Shown here in pieces: positions 20,174-27,531 of a stretch of 33,349 nt of DNA. Origin of the DNA: Akkermansiaceae bacterium (lineage in GTDB: Bacteria > Verrucomicrobiota > Verrucomicrobiia > Verrucomicrobiales > Akkermansiaceae); NCBI GenBank assembly GCA_017857425.1, contig JAFMDE010000006.1:1-33349 (forward strand), given 5' to 3'. The translations under genes were made by a program, and so were the position numbers. Below the pieces are notes generated by a model, which had not been told where the DNA came from, searched no databases, and saw only the letters and a program-made list of their open reading frames with translations. The first letter of the stretch is position 1; each line of letters begins with the position of its first letter.

Positions 20174-21124
20174 TTATCTTTTTTCGACCACTCGCAGTTT
20201 TGCACTGCGGGATCTTTTATTACCTTGAACCTCCTCCTCACTTGCCGTGATAGGGCGACGGGTAATCATCTGGTATTGATAATCTGGATTCTCCCTAGGC
20301 TCAGGCCATTCTTTGCGATCGATGTGAGACTCTGAGGCATGCCTGAAAAACTGCTTCACGATGCGATCTTCAAGGCTATGGAAAGTGATCACCAGCAAAC
20401 GCCCGCCTGGGTTAAGCAGCTTGGGTGCGTTATCTAAAAAGGTGCGTAGCGCTCCGAGCTCATCATTGACAGCAATGCGAAGCGCCTGAAAAACACGTGT
20501 CGCTGGGTGTATTTTACCAGTGGGTCCCTTGGGACGCGGTTTGATCACAGAGATGAAATCAGCAAGATCAGTGGTGGTCGTAAATGGCTTGTCTTGGCGT
20601 CGTTCCACAATACGGCGAGCTATTTTGCTGCCGGCGCGTTCTTCACCATATTCGTAAAAAATAGTTCTTAGCTCTTCCTCCGGCAAATGATTCACCAAGT
20701 CAGCAGCGGTATCACCTTGAGATCGATCCATCCTCATGTCCAAAGGACCTTCCTTGCCGAAGGAGAATCCACGATCAGCCTCATCAAGCTGCCAAGAAGA
20801 AACCCCGATATCGATGAGAATTCCATCCACCTTATCGACTCCAATGCTCGCTAAAAGTTCGGGCAAATGTGAAAAATTACCTTTGAGAGGAGTGAAGCTC
20901 GATGGGTATTGCCCCAGCCGCTTTCCTGCAAACTCGTGCGCCTGTTCGTCCTGGTCCACTCCTATCACACGAGCTCCGGCATTGAGCATCGCCTCCGTGT
21001 GACCGCCACCTCCAAGTGTTGCATCGACAATGAGCTTCCCCTCGTTGGGAATCATATATTTCATCACCTCATTCAGAAGAACGGGTTGATGGTAAGGGGT
21101 ATTAGTCGAGTTTTCTGATTCCAT
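20174..21124 (-). CDS. rsmH: 16S rRNA (cytosine1402-N4)-methyltransferase
   Basis: YHQPVLLNEVMKYM, VDATLGGGGHTEAML, DGILIDIGVSSWQLDEADRGFSF, GGRLLVITFHSLEDRIVKQFF. Start MESENSTNTPYHQP (21124) preferred, with an AGGGAG-type RBS upstream; the track's extension to 21232 runs through the structured leader. Confidence 0.94.
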   Translation of the reverse strand: MESENSTNTPYHQPVLLNEVMKYMIPNEGKLIVDATLGGGGHTEAMLNAGARVIGVDQDEQAHEFAGKRLGQYPSSFTPLKGNFSHLPELLASIGVDKVDGILIDIGVSSWQLDEADRGFSFGKEGPLDMRMDRSQGDTAADLVNHLPEEELRTIFYEYGEERAGSKIARRIVERRQDKPFTTTTDLADFISVIKPRPKGPTGKIHPATRVFQALRIAVNDELGALRTFLDNAPKLLNPGGRLLVITFHSLEDRIVKQFFRHASESHIDRKEWPEPRENPDYQYQMITRRPITASEEEVQGNKRSRSAKLRVVEKR

Positions 21125-21126
21125 AC

Positions 21127-21165
21127 ACTGCTCCCTGTATTCGTGAGGAAGCGAAGCCGAGCAGT
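21127..21165 (-). promoter_or_regulatory. Candidate helix sequestering the rsmH ribosome-binding region
   Basis: 7-bp perfect complement ACTGCTC (21127-21133) / GAGCAGT (21159-21165). On the minus-strand transcript the 3' arm overlaps the AGGGAG RBS just before the AUG at 21124. Confidence 0.45.
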
Positions 21166-21220
21166 CGGGGTGGGACTCCCTCCAAGTTGTCCCATTCCCG
21201 ACCGCTACAAACTTTGCTTC
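21148..21220 (-). ncRNA. Structured leader element copy 1 (hairpin with shared loop)
   Basis: Plus strand GTCGGG-G-TGGGAC [TCCCTCCAAGTT] GTCCCA-TT-CCCGAC (21164-21202); near-perfect outer arms GAAGCGAAG (21148-21156) / CTTTGCTTC (21212-21220). Confidence 0.55.
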
Positions 21221-21316
21221 ATTAAACAACATGAATTCGTAAGGGTAGACTGCATGCTATCATCGACGTGTATTCCAAGAAAAAATGTGGCTGTGACAAG
21301 ACGCGCCTGAGAGAAA

Positions 21317-21378
21317 CTGCACCGAGTAAGAGACGGTGCAGAGGTGAGGCTCCCTCCAAGTTACCTCAACCTCTGCAC
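21317..21378 (-). ncRNA. Structured leader element copy 2 with overlapping alternative terminator-like hairpin
   Basis: Plus strand GTGCAGAGG-TGAGG [C TCCCTCCAAGTT A] CCTCA-A-CCTCTGCAC (21336-21378). Overlapping perfect 8-bp dyad CTGCACCG (21317-21324) / CGGTGCAG (21334-21341), followed on the minus strand by TTTCTCTC. Confidence 0.55.
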
Positions 21379-21460
21379 GCGTGTCTCCATGCTGGGGGAA
21401 CAGCATTGTTGTCATTTCTGTATCAGCGTATTGCACAGGAAAAATTGTTGTCTGTATGGT

Positions 21461-21925
21461 TTAGAAGAATCCGAACTCATCGTTTGCATCAGCGATGATG
21501 CTAGCCTCATGGGCTGCGCGGAGTTTGCGGTGGTTTTCCTCATTTAAAATTTCGATAAAGTCGCCACGACCGACGAGGACAAGACCCTCTCCGGCCTCCA
21601 ACCCTGGATGATCAAGTAGTGCCTTAGGGATGCTGAGCTTGCCCTGCTCATTCACATGGGCCTTGGTGCAGCGTTCAAAAATGATACCGATGATGCTTCG
21701 CTTCTGAGCTGGTGAACGCTCACTGTCGTTAACCTCCTGTTGCATTTTCTCGAACTCGGTCTCTGTAAGAACACGCAATGTCGGAAAACCCTCGTTGGAA
21801 GAAACCATCAGCCGAAGCACGGTGTTGACTACCTCTGGACGCCAATCACTAGGGATGGACACACGACATTTCGTGTCCATCTTGTAGGGGAAGTAACCCC
21901 CCATGCTGTGATTCGTAGTGCTCAT
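21461..21925 (-). CDS. mraZ: Transcriptional regulator MraZ
   Basis: Duplicated MraZ/SpoVT-AbrB-like half-domains (YFPYKMDTKCRVSIPSDWRPE; THVNEQGKLSIPKALLDHPGL-like segment KAHVNEQGKLSIPKALLDH), first gene of the dcw run. ATG at 21925 (MSTTNHSMGG) preferred. Confidence 0.9.
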   Translation of the reverse strand: MSTTNHSMGGYFPYKMDTKCRVSIPSDWRPEVVNTVLRLMVSSNEGFPTLRVLTETEFEKMQQEVNDSERSPAQKRSIIGIIFERCTKAHVNEQGKLSIPKALLDHPGLEAGEGLVLVGRGDFIEILNEENHRKLRAAHEASIIADANDEFGFF

Positions 21926-21939
21926 AAATACACGCGATG

Positions 21940-21954
21940 TCCCTCGCGGACCCA
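21940..21954 (-). promoter_or_regulatory. Possible MraZ-binding repeat
   Basis: Minus strand TGGGT-CCGCG-AGGGA: two (T/A)GGGN pentamers spaced by 5 nt, just downstream of the candidate -10. Confidence 0.35.
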
Positions 21955-21955
21955 T

Positions 21956-21984
21956 TTAGTACACTTCAGTGCACTTAAGGTCAA
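21956..21984 (-). promoter_or_regulatory. Candidate sigma70-type promoter for the mraZ/dcw operon
   Basis: Minus strand TTGACC, 17-nt spacer, TACTAA. Confidence 0.45.
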
Positions 21985-22261
21985 TAGTTAATGTAACTAT
22001 TTTTTCATCTTTTCCTACTTTTCATGGCTTCTGAATAATTAAGTCTTCTTAATGAGTCGTCCGCTAAGCTATTATTTACAATAAACAGAAGATACAAGCA
22101 TCAGAACTAAATCATCGATTGTGGGGGCCTGGAGCGGCTGAAAAATTTTTGTGCAATCGCCTTTTAGCGATGCAATAGCCAACAAAAAGCTCAAATATTA
22201 CTCAAAACCAATGAATAGGGTCTATCCCCTCCTGGCCAAAAAACAGCGATCTATTCGCAAG

Positions 22262-22614
22262 TTATCAACAATGAACGGCTGCAAGTGCTAGAAGTGCGTC
22301 ATTATGGCTCAATCCATCTCATTCTTTCACCACAATTGGCCTTAGCCCGCTCCGATCTTCTGTGAATAACTTGTGGGTATTTATATTACCTTTGTGAAAA
22401 ACAAAGCTCGCACCCCTTTTGTTTGCATCATCACGGCGCTTCTCAGGCAACATGAAACCATGTTAGGGAATCTAATCTGAAAGACCAAAACACAGCCACT
22501 CATCTCTGCTAGAAAGTATTTACGAATACTTGTCTGTCAGTCACTTAGAGCTAAGTTCATAAAAAAAAGCGCCACAAGCTAACCATTCGCCATCGATTGC
22601 CTATCTTATTCACA
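22262..22614. promoter_or_regulatory. Cluster of DnaA-box-like sites (candidate oriC or DnaA-controlled region)
   Basis: TTATTCACA at 22361-22369 (-) and 22606-22614 (+), TTTTTCACA at 22393-22401 (-), near-match TTATCAACA at 22262-22270 (+), in a non-coding interval. Confidence 0.4.
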
Positions 22615-22712
22615 TTTCCGTCTGTGTAAGCCCAATAGAGAAGTACTTGGCCGACAGACTACTGAGGCAGCCCCTCTTTTCCCCCCTATCGTAGAATCGG
22701 CAAATGGATGAG

Positions 22713-23306
22713 CTATCTATTAATCTGGCTCTCCACTAGCCGGAATTTCTTGTGATAATAACCTCCATTATGCTGCTTGCAGCATTGATAACAGCCCGCA
22801 TAGCGTTTCATTTTCCTCACACGTTCGATTGCCTCTTCGCATGCTGGACACGAGTAGCGCCATTTGCGTGTGATCTCTCTAGTCGGAAGGGGCAGGTTGT
22901 GGGTAGCACGTTCATTGGGAATACCAAGGTCATGGCAGGCTTGGCGCCACTCACTACCGTGAGCCTTGATTCTTTTTCGCCCCACTCTGGCATAAGCTAC
23001 CAAATGAGCCAGCTCATGCAGCATGGTACTGCGCACCTCGTCTGAAGAGAACTCGATAAGCCTTGGGTTGAGCTCTATTCTTCCCTCAGGCCAAAAGGCG
23101 CGCCCAGCCGTGCTGCGCATTCTTTGATTCCATACGACGCTCAGCTTGCCAGCTAAATCCTTCAGTCCTAAATCTCGGGCAAGCCCTGCGCATGCCAGCG
23201 TCAACTCGGCATCAATGCCACTTTGGGTGAGAGCTACAGGTTTATCCACCGGATGGTTTGTTTCCACTGATGGAAAGCGAAGCTCCAACTGTCCTCCCGA
23301 ATGCAT
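22713..23306 (-). CDS. SprT-like zinc metallopeptidase-domain protein
   Basis: LHELAHLVAY (HExxH), KAHGSEWRQAC, C-terminal zinc-ribbon Cys pairs (CPAC ... CYQC). Confidence 0.85.
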   Translation of the reverse strand: MHSGGQLELRFPSVETNHPVDKPVALTQSGIDAELTLACAGLARDLGLKDLAGKLSVVWNQRMRSTAGRAFWPEGRIELNPRLIEFSSDEVRSTMLHELAHLVAYARVGRKRIKAHGSEWRQACHDLGIPNERATHNLPLPTREITRKWRYSCPACEEAIERVRKMKRYAGCYQCCKQHNGGYYHKKFRLVESQINR

Positions 23307-23330
23307 GTGAAAAACCTTAACTGACGATAC

Positions 23331-24260
23331 TCATGCCACCAAGAAAATTGGTATCGGAACCAACAGAGCAACATCAGCAAGCACCCTTAGCGAGTTCATC
23401 GAAAAATGTTCCCGATAATGATTGATCGCTTGCAAAACCGCGGCGGAAACCATCACCGAATAAAAAAACGGCTTCGTGTATTGATCCGCAAACATCGAGG
23501 CAAACAACAGCGAGCCGCCCGCTAAAATGATCAACCCTAATGTTAAGTTCTGCTCGTGTGCGCTTGCCACCTCCTCATCCTGTGTGGCACTCGCCCTCTC
23601 CCATAAGTCAATAGCGGTAATATTGAGCATGCACAAAAGCCCAAACACCCATATTTCACGGCTTTCGTAAAAAATAACAATGATCGTGCTGATCACCATC
23701 TTCAAAAAATTCCACCCCGCATCCAACGCCCCCGTATGATTAAAGGCGTAAACAATGTCATTCAAGTCCGTCACCAATAACGAGGCATTTGCGGCATTGA
23801 CGGGAATCGCTATCCCCATGGCAAAAACCATCCCCGCCAGCAGATTTTTAACATAGGGGATCTTTCCTGTCTGAAAGGATGCCAACAAAAAATAAAACAC
23901 ACACAGCACTGCTGCCACCAGACCCGCAGACAACATCGAGCGGGACAAAACAAACAAGGATTCATAGATGCAAACGGCAGCGACAATAACTACCCCCAGA
24001 AGCATTGGCCAGCGCCAGCGCCAGTGGAAAATGTGACGGGGCGAAGATTGACGTTGTTCAGGCCGAAGCCAGCTATCAATCAGCCGGTCTAATACATAAA
24101 CACACCAAATAGCACCCGGCAGCACAAACCATGCTGCGGTTTGCATGTAATCTACTCTCAATGACCGAACCAGCATCCACATCCAGGCCAAACCAACAAG
24201 CGGAGCATCCAAGCTCAGCAAATTGGGCAGCAGCCATAGTGGGTTACGGCGGTTATTCAT
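23331..24260 (-). CDS. Polytopic membrane protein, possibly UbiA-prenyltransferase-like
   Basis: 309 aa with many TM segments; Asp-containing motifs YVLDRLIDSW and NITAIDLWERASATQDEE loosely resemble UbiA-superfamily Asp motifs. Confidence 0.5.
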   Translation of the reverse strand: MNNRRNPLWLLPNLLSLDAPLVGLAWMWMLVRSLRVDYMQTAAWFVLPGAIWCVYVLDRLIDSWLRPEQRQSSPRHIFHWRWRWPMLLGVVIVAAVCIYESLFVLSRSMLSAGLVAAVLCVFYFLLASFQTGKIPYVKNLLAGMVFAMGIAIPVNAANASLLVTDLNDIVYAFNHTGALDAGWNFLKMVISTIIVIFYESREIWVFGLLCMLNITAIDLWERASATQDEEVASAHEQNLTLGLIILAGGSLLFASMFADQYTKPFFYSVMVSAAVLQAINHYREHFSMNSLRVLADVALLVPIPIFLVA

Positions 24261-24315
24261 GAGATCATCAGCCTTTGGCAGGTTTTCGCCCTATATAAAA
24301 TTGAGTGAACACCCA

Positions 24316-24341
24316 CAAAAGAAAAACGCCACAGAGGCGTT
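24316..24341 (-). terminator. Rho-independent terminator of the small lipoprotein gene
   Basis: Minus strand AACGCC-TCTGT-GGCGTT followed by TTTCTTTTGT, immediately after the stop of 24348..24533. Confidence 0.75.
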
Positions 24342-24347
24342 GTAATC

Positions 24348-24533
24348 TCAGTGATCGTGCCCCTCATGCGAGGAATCATGATCTTCATGATCATCCTTTT
24401 TTTCTGGCTTAGGGAAGAGGTTTTTTGTGCCGTCTTTGGCACCCTCTGAGCTGTCCTCCCAGCTGTGACGTTCACAGGAAACAAAGGAGAATACACTGGC
24501 TGCGACGAGCATACTAAAAATGAACTGTTTCAT
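24348..24533 (-). CDS. Small His/Asp-rich lipoprotein
   Basis: MKQFIFSMLVAASVFSFVSC lipoprotein signal with lipobox-like VSC; tail HEDHDSSHEGHDH. The track's start at 24560 is probably too far upstream. Confidence 0.65.
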   Translation of the reverse strand: MKQFIFSMLVAASVFSFVSCERHSWEDSSEGAKDGTKNLFPKPEKKDDHEDHDSSHEGHDH

Positions 24534-24668
24534 AACAGGGAGGTGAATAACGTATCCCACAGGGAAAGCAAGACGTCATTATGAGGTAATTTTCTCTCTT
24601 GCGTCTTGCAACCCAGCCATCCCTAGAACACTTTAGAGACCAACAACCACTTAACCACTTCCAAAACC

Positions 24669-25718
24669 ATGTTCATTCCCTCTTTTCCATCCGTATTAGC
24701 CCTTTTTGAAAAAGGTCCCTTTGCCGTCATCTTTGGTGCAGCAGCAATCATTGCTTTCCTTATATTCTTCACCATCCTGATCAAATTCTTCGGCATCTGG
24801 CTTCAAGCGCGCACAGCCGGCGCTCCCGTAAGCTTGCTCAACCTCGTCTTCATGCGCTTCCGCAAGGTTCCCCCTGCGCTCATCGTTAACAGCCGCATCA
24901 CCGCCGTAAAAGCCGGGCTCCCTTTCACCACTGACCAGCTCGAGGCCCACTACCTCTCTGGAGGAGACATCACCCATGTAGTACTCGCCATGATTGCCGC
25001 TGACAAAGCGGGCATCTCACTGAGCTACGATCGCGCTTGCGCCATCGACCTCGCCACCAAGGACACTGGCAAAACAGTACTGGAAGCGGTGCGCACCTCG
25101 ATTAACCCGAAAGTCATCGACTGCCCCAACCCCGCTATGGGAACTACCAAGATCACCGCCGTCGCCAAAGACGGTATCGCCGTTAACGCCCGCGCCCGGG
25201 TCACCGTAAGAACCAACCTAGACCGCTTTGTCGGTGGTGCTACTGAGGAAACCATCATCGCCCGCGTCGGCGAGGGTATCGTCACCTCCGTTGGCTCCGC
25301 AAGCTCCTACAAACACGTTCTAGAAAATCCCGATAACATCTCCAAACTCGTTTTGGAAAAAGGCGTCGACGCCTCCACCGCTTTTGAGATTCTCTCCATC
25401 GATATTGCCGATGTAGATGTTGCCGACAACATCGGTGCTCGCCTCCAGGCAGAGCAGGCTGAGGCGGACAAACAAGTTGCCCAGGCCAAGGCCGAGATGC
25501 GCCGTGCAGCCGCCGTCGCCGTCGAGCAAGAGATGAGCGCCAGAACCCAAGAGATGCGCGCCAAGGTTGTCGAAGCCGAGTCGGAAATCCCACTCGCCAT
25601 CGCCGAAGCCTTCCGCAGTGGCAACCTCGGCATCATGGACTTTGTCAAATATCAGAACGTCAACGCAGACACCAAGATGCGTGACTCGATTGCAGGCAAC
25701 GATGACGAAGGTCATTGA
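24669..25718 (+). CDS. floA: Flotillin-like protein FloA (UPF0365)
   Basis: [66 protein letters not shown], Ala/Glu-rich C-terminal coiled coil. Confidence 0.93.
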   Translation: MFIPSFPSVLALFEKGPFAVIFGAAAIIAFLIFFTILIKFFGIWLQARTAGAPVSLLNLVFMRFRKVPPALIVNSRITAVKAGLPFTTDQLEAHYLSGGDITHVVLAMIAADKAGISLSYDRACAIDLATKDTGKTVLEAVRTSINPKVIDCPNPAMGTTKITAVAKDGIAVNARARVTVRTNLDRFVGGATEETIIARVGEGIVTSVGSASSYKHVLENPDNISKLVLEKGVDASTAFEILSIDIADVDVADNIGARLQAEQAEADKQVAQAKAEMRRAAAVAVEQEMSARTQEMRAKVVEAESEIPLAIAEAFRSGNLGIMDFVKYQNVNADTKMRDSIAGNDDEGH

Positions 25719-25769
25719 TAAGTAGCCCTGCGCACGGATCCACATCCTCAATCTCCTCATTACCAAGTC

Positions 25770-26345
25770 ATGCCTGATATCGACGGCCGCGTCATCCTCC
25801 TGATTCTCTTTGTAGTAATCAGTGCGGTCAAATGGCTGATTGAAAAAATTCAGACTAAGGATCAGGCGGCCGAGCAAGAGGAACCACCGGACAACCTCGA
25901 AACACTCTATGATGAATATAGAGATGAGATTCGACAACGTCAAACCGAGCTACAGAGAAGACAAGCCGCCCAGACGCCACCGCCAATTCCAGTTCAAACT
26001 CCGGCTCAAGCTCCAGCTCGTGCCCCCGCCCGACCCCCTGCCAGCCCCCCCATGGCGGCCCCTGCTCCTCCTGCCTATGCTCAGCGCCAAAGCACTCCTA
26101 TCAGCGCCCCTATTAGCACTCCTGCCAGCAAGGCCCAACCAGCCCCCTCCTTCAAACCGAGGATGACCACGGTCTCCGCAGAGCAAAAAGCAGCAGCCTC
26201 ACGTTTCGAACAACTGTCCTCTGGCAAGAGCAAGCCGAGCCCACAAAGTTACGTGCGCACCTTACTCTCTAACCCACAGTCCACTCGTCAGGCGATCATC
26301 CTTACTGAAATCCTCGGCAAGCCGAAGTCACTTCAGAGCAGGTAA
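25770..26345 (+). CDS. Hypothetical membrane-anchored protein with Pro/Ala-rich linker
   Basis: One N-terminal TM, acidic/charged helix, Pro/Ala-rich spacer, C-terminal segment SYVRTLLSNPQSTRQAIILTEILGKPKSL. Confidence 0.7.
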   Translation: MPDIDGRVILLILFVVISAVKWLIEKIQTKDQAAEQEEPPDNLETLYDEYRDEIRQRQTELQRRQAAQTPPPIPVQTPAQAPARAPARPPASPPMAAPAPPAYAQRQSTPISAPISTPASKAQPAPSFKPRMTTVSAEQKAAASRFEQLSSGKSKPSPQSYVRTLLSNPQSTRQAIILTEILGKPKSLQSR

Positions 26346-26403
26346 TTTTATAGTGGCATAATACTCGCCTGATAACAGTCGATTCTGGACAGTCTTCGTT
26401 TTT

Positions 26404-27525
26404 GTGGACAAAATGTTTTCCATGTTACGCCTCATGGATCGCTACATCGGCAAGCAAATTGCTGCCGCTACGGTCTTTGGTGTCATCGTCCTCAGCGTCT
26501 TGCTGGTGATGGGCAACCTGTTTAAAGAACTGCGCCCATTACTCGTCGAGGAACACGCATCGCCAGCACTCGTGCTTCGCTTCATTTTTAGCGTGCTGCC
26601 ATTCTCACTCATTTACACCATCCCGTGGGGGTTCTTAGTTGCCGTCCTCTTGGTATTTGGCCGGCTATCTGCGGAAAATGAGCTCGTAAGCATGCGCATG
26701 GCAGGTCTTAGCCTACTGAGAGTCGCCATGCCCGTCTACGCCATTGCAGCCATGCTGTGCGGTCTCTGCTTGTGGCTCAATATCAGCATGGCACCGAAGG
26801 CGAAGGACGAGATGAAATTCGTCCTGTATGAAGCCGTCAAAGCAAACCCGAATGCCATGCTTGACCCAGGCGTTGTGCAAACTCGATTTCAGGACCAAAA
26901 AATCTTTGTTGAAGGACGTCAGGGCAACGTGCTCCAGGGCATGCATCTCTACGCACTCGACCAAGAAAATGAAACCGGATTTCCAACAGCGAGTGTCTAC
27001 GCCCGAGAAGCCAAGCTGAAAATCATTGAGGAATCCAAGCAAATCCGGCTTCACCTGACAGACGCCTACATGGAAGTACGTAGCCCTAGTGGCAAACGTG
27101 AGCTTGCCTTCATCGGCGAGCAGGAGCCACTACTTTTTGATTTCGCCGCCGACCGCAAGAAAAAGCAAAAAGCCAGTATCATGACAAATGTTCAGATACG
27201 TCAGGCACTTGCAGAAACGTCCGACATGGATGACTCGAAGCGTTATGGATTCAATAATGAGATTCATCGCCGCTACGCATTCTCAATGGCATGCCTAGCC
27301 CTTTCCATGGTCGCTGTTCCTCTCGGCATTCAGGCTAGACGAAAAGAGACTTCCACAGGGCTTGCCATCAGCATCCTCGTTGGACTTTGCTACTTTCTCT
27401 TTTTTATGGTCGCTGATTCATTTGAGAAAAAACCAGGCAACACCGCACTGCTACTCTATTGGTTGCCTAATGTTACATGCCTCGCACTTGGCATTATCTT
27501 ATTCATCAAAGCCCGCAGAAAATAA
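26404..27525 (+). CDS. LptF/LptG (YjgP/YjgQ) family LPS export permease
   Basis: LMDRYIGKQIAAATVFGVIVLSVLL, PFSLIYTIPWGFLVAVLLVFGRLSAENELVSMRMAGLS, EIHRRYAFSMACLALSMVAVPLGIQARRKETSTG. Confidence 0.88.
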   Translation: MDKMFSMLRLMDRYIGKQIAAATVFGVIVLSVLLVMGNLFKELRPLLVEEHASPALVLRFIFSVLPFSLIYTIPWGFLVAVLLVFGRLSAENELVSMRMAGLSLLRVAMPVYAIAAMLCGLCLWLNISMAPKAKDEMKFVLYEAVKANPNAMLDPGVVQTRFQDQKIFVEGRQGNVLQGMHLYALDQENETGFPTASVYAREAKLKIIEESKQIRLHLTDAYMEVRSPSGKRELAFIGEQEPLLFDFAADRKKKQKASIMTNVQIRQALAETSDMDDSKRYGFNNEIHRRYAFSMACLALSMVAVPLGIQARRKETSTGLAISILVGLCYFLFFMVADSFEKKPGNTALLLYWLPNVTCLALGIILFIKARRK

Positions 27526-27531
27526 CCAAGC

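Noticed and set aside
20174-21232. rsmH starting at 21232 with a 36-aa N-terminal extension
   Set aside because: The extension runs through the hairpin leader and does not resemble RsmH; an ATG with a good RBS exists at 21124, directly before the conserved YHQPVLL region.
21268-21547. Plus-strand ORFs of 76 and 67 aa across the mraZ-rsmH spacer
   Set aside because: Antisense to the operon, no recognisable motifs, and their sequence simply reads the hairpin repeat; judged spurious.
24257-24496. 79-aa minus-strand ORF overlapping the small lipoprotein
   Set aside because: Out of frame with the lipoprotein, runs through the terminator, no motifs; the lipoprotein frame is far more plausible.
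25282-25943. Long minus-strand ORFs (up to 207 aa) antisense to floA and its neighbour
   Set aside because: Typical shadow ORFs opposite a biased coding sequence; the plus-strand frames encode clear FloA and a TM protein.
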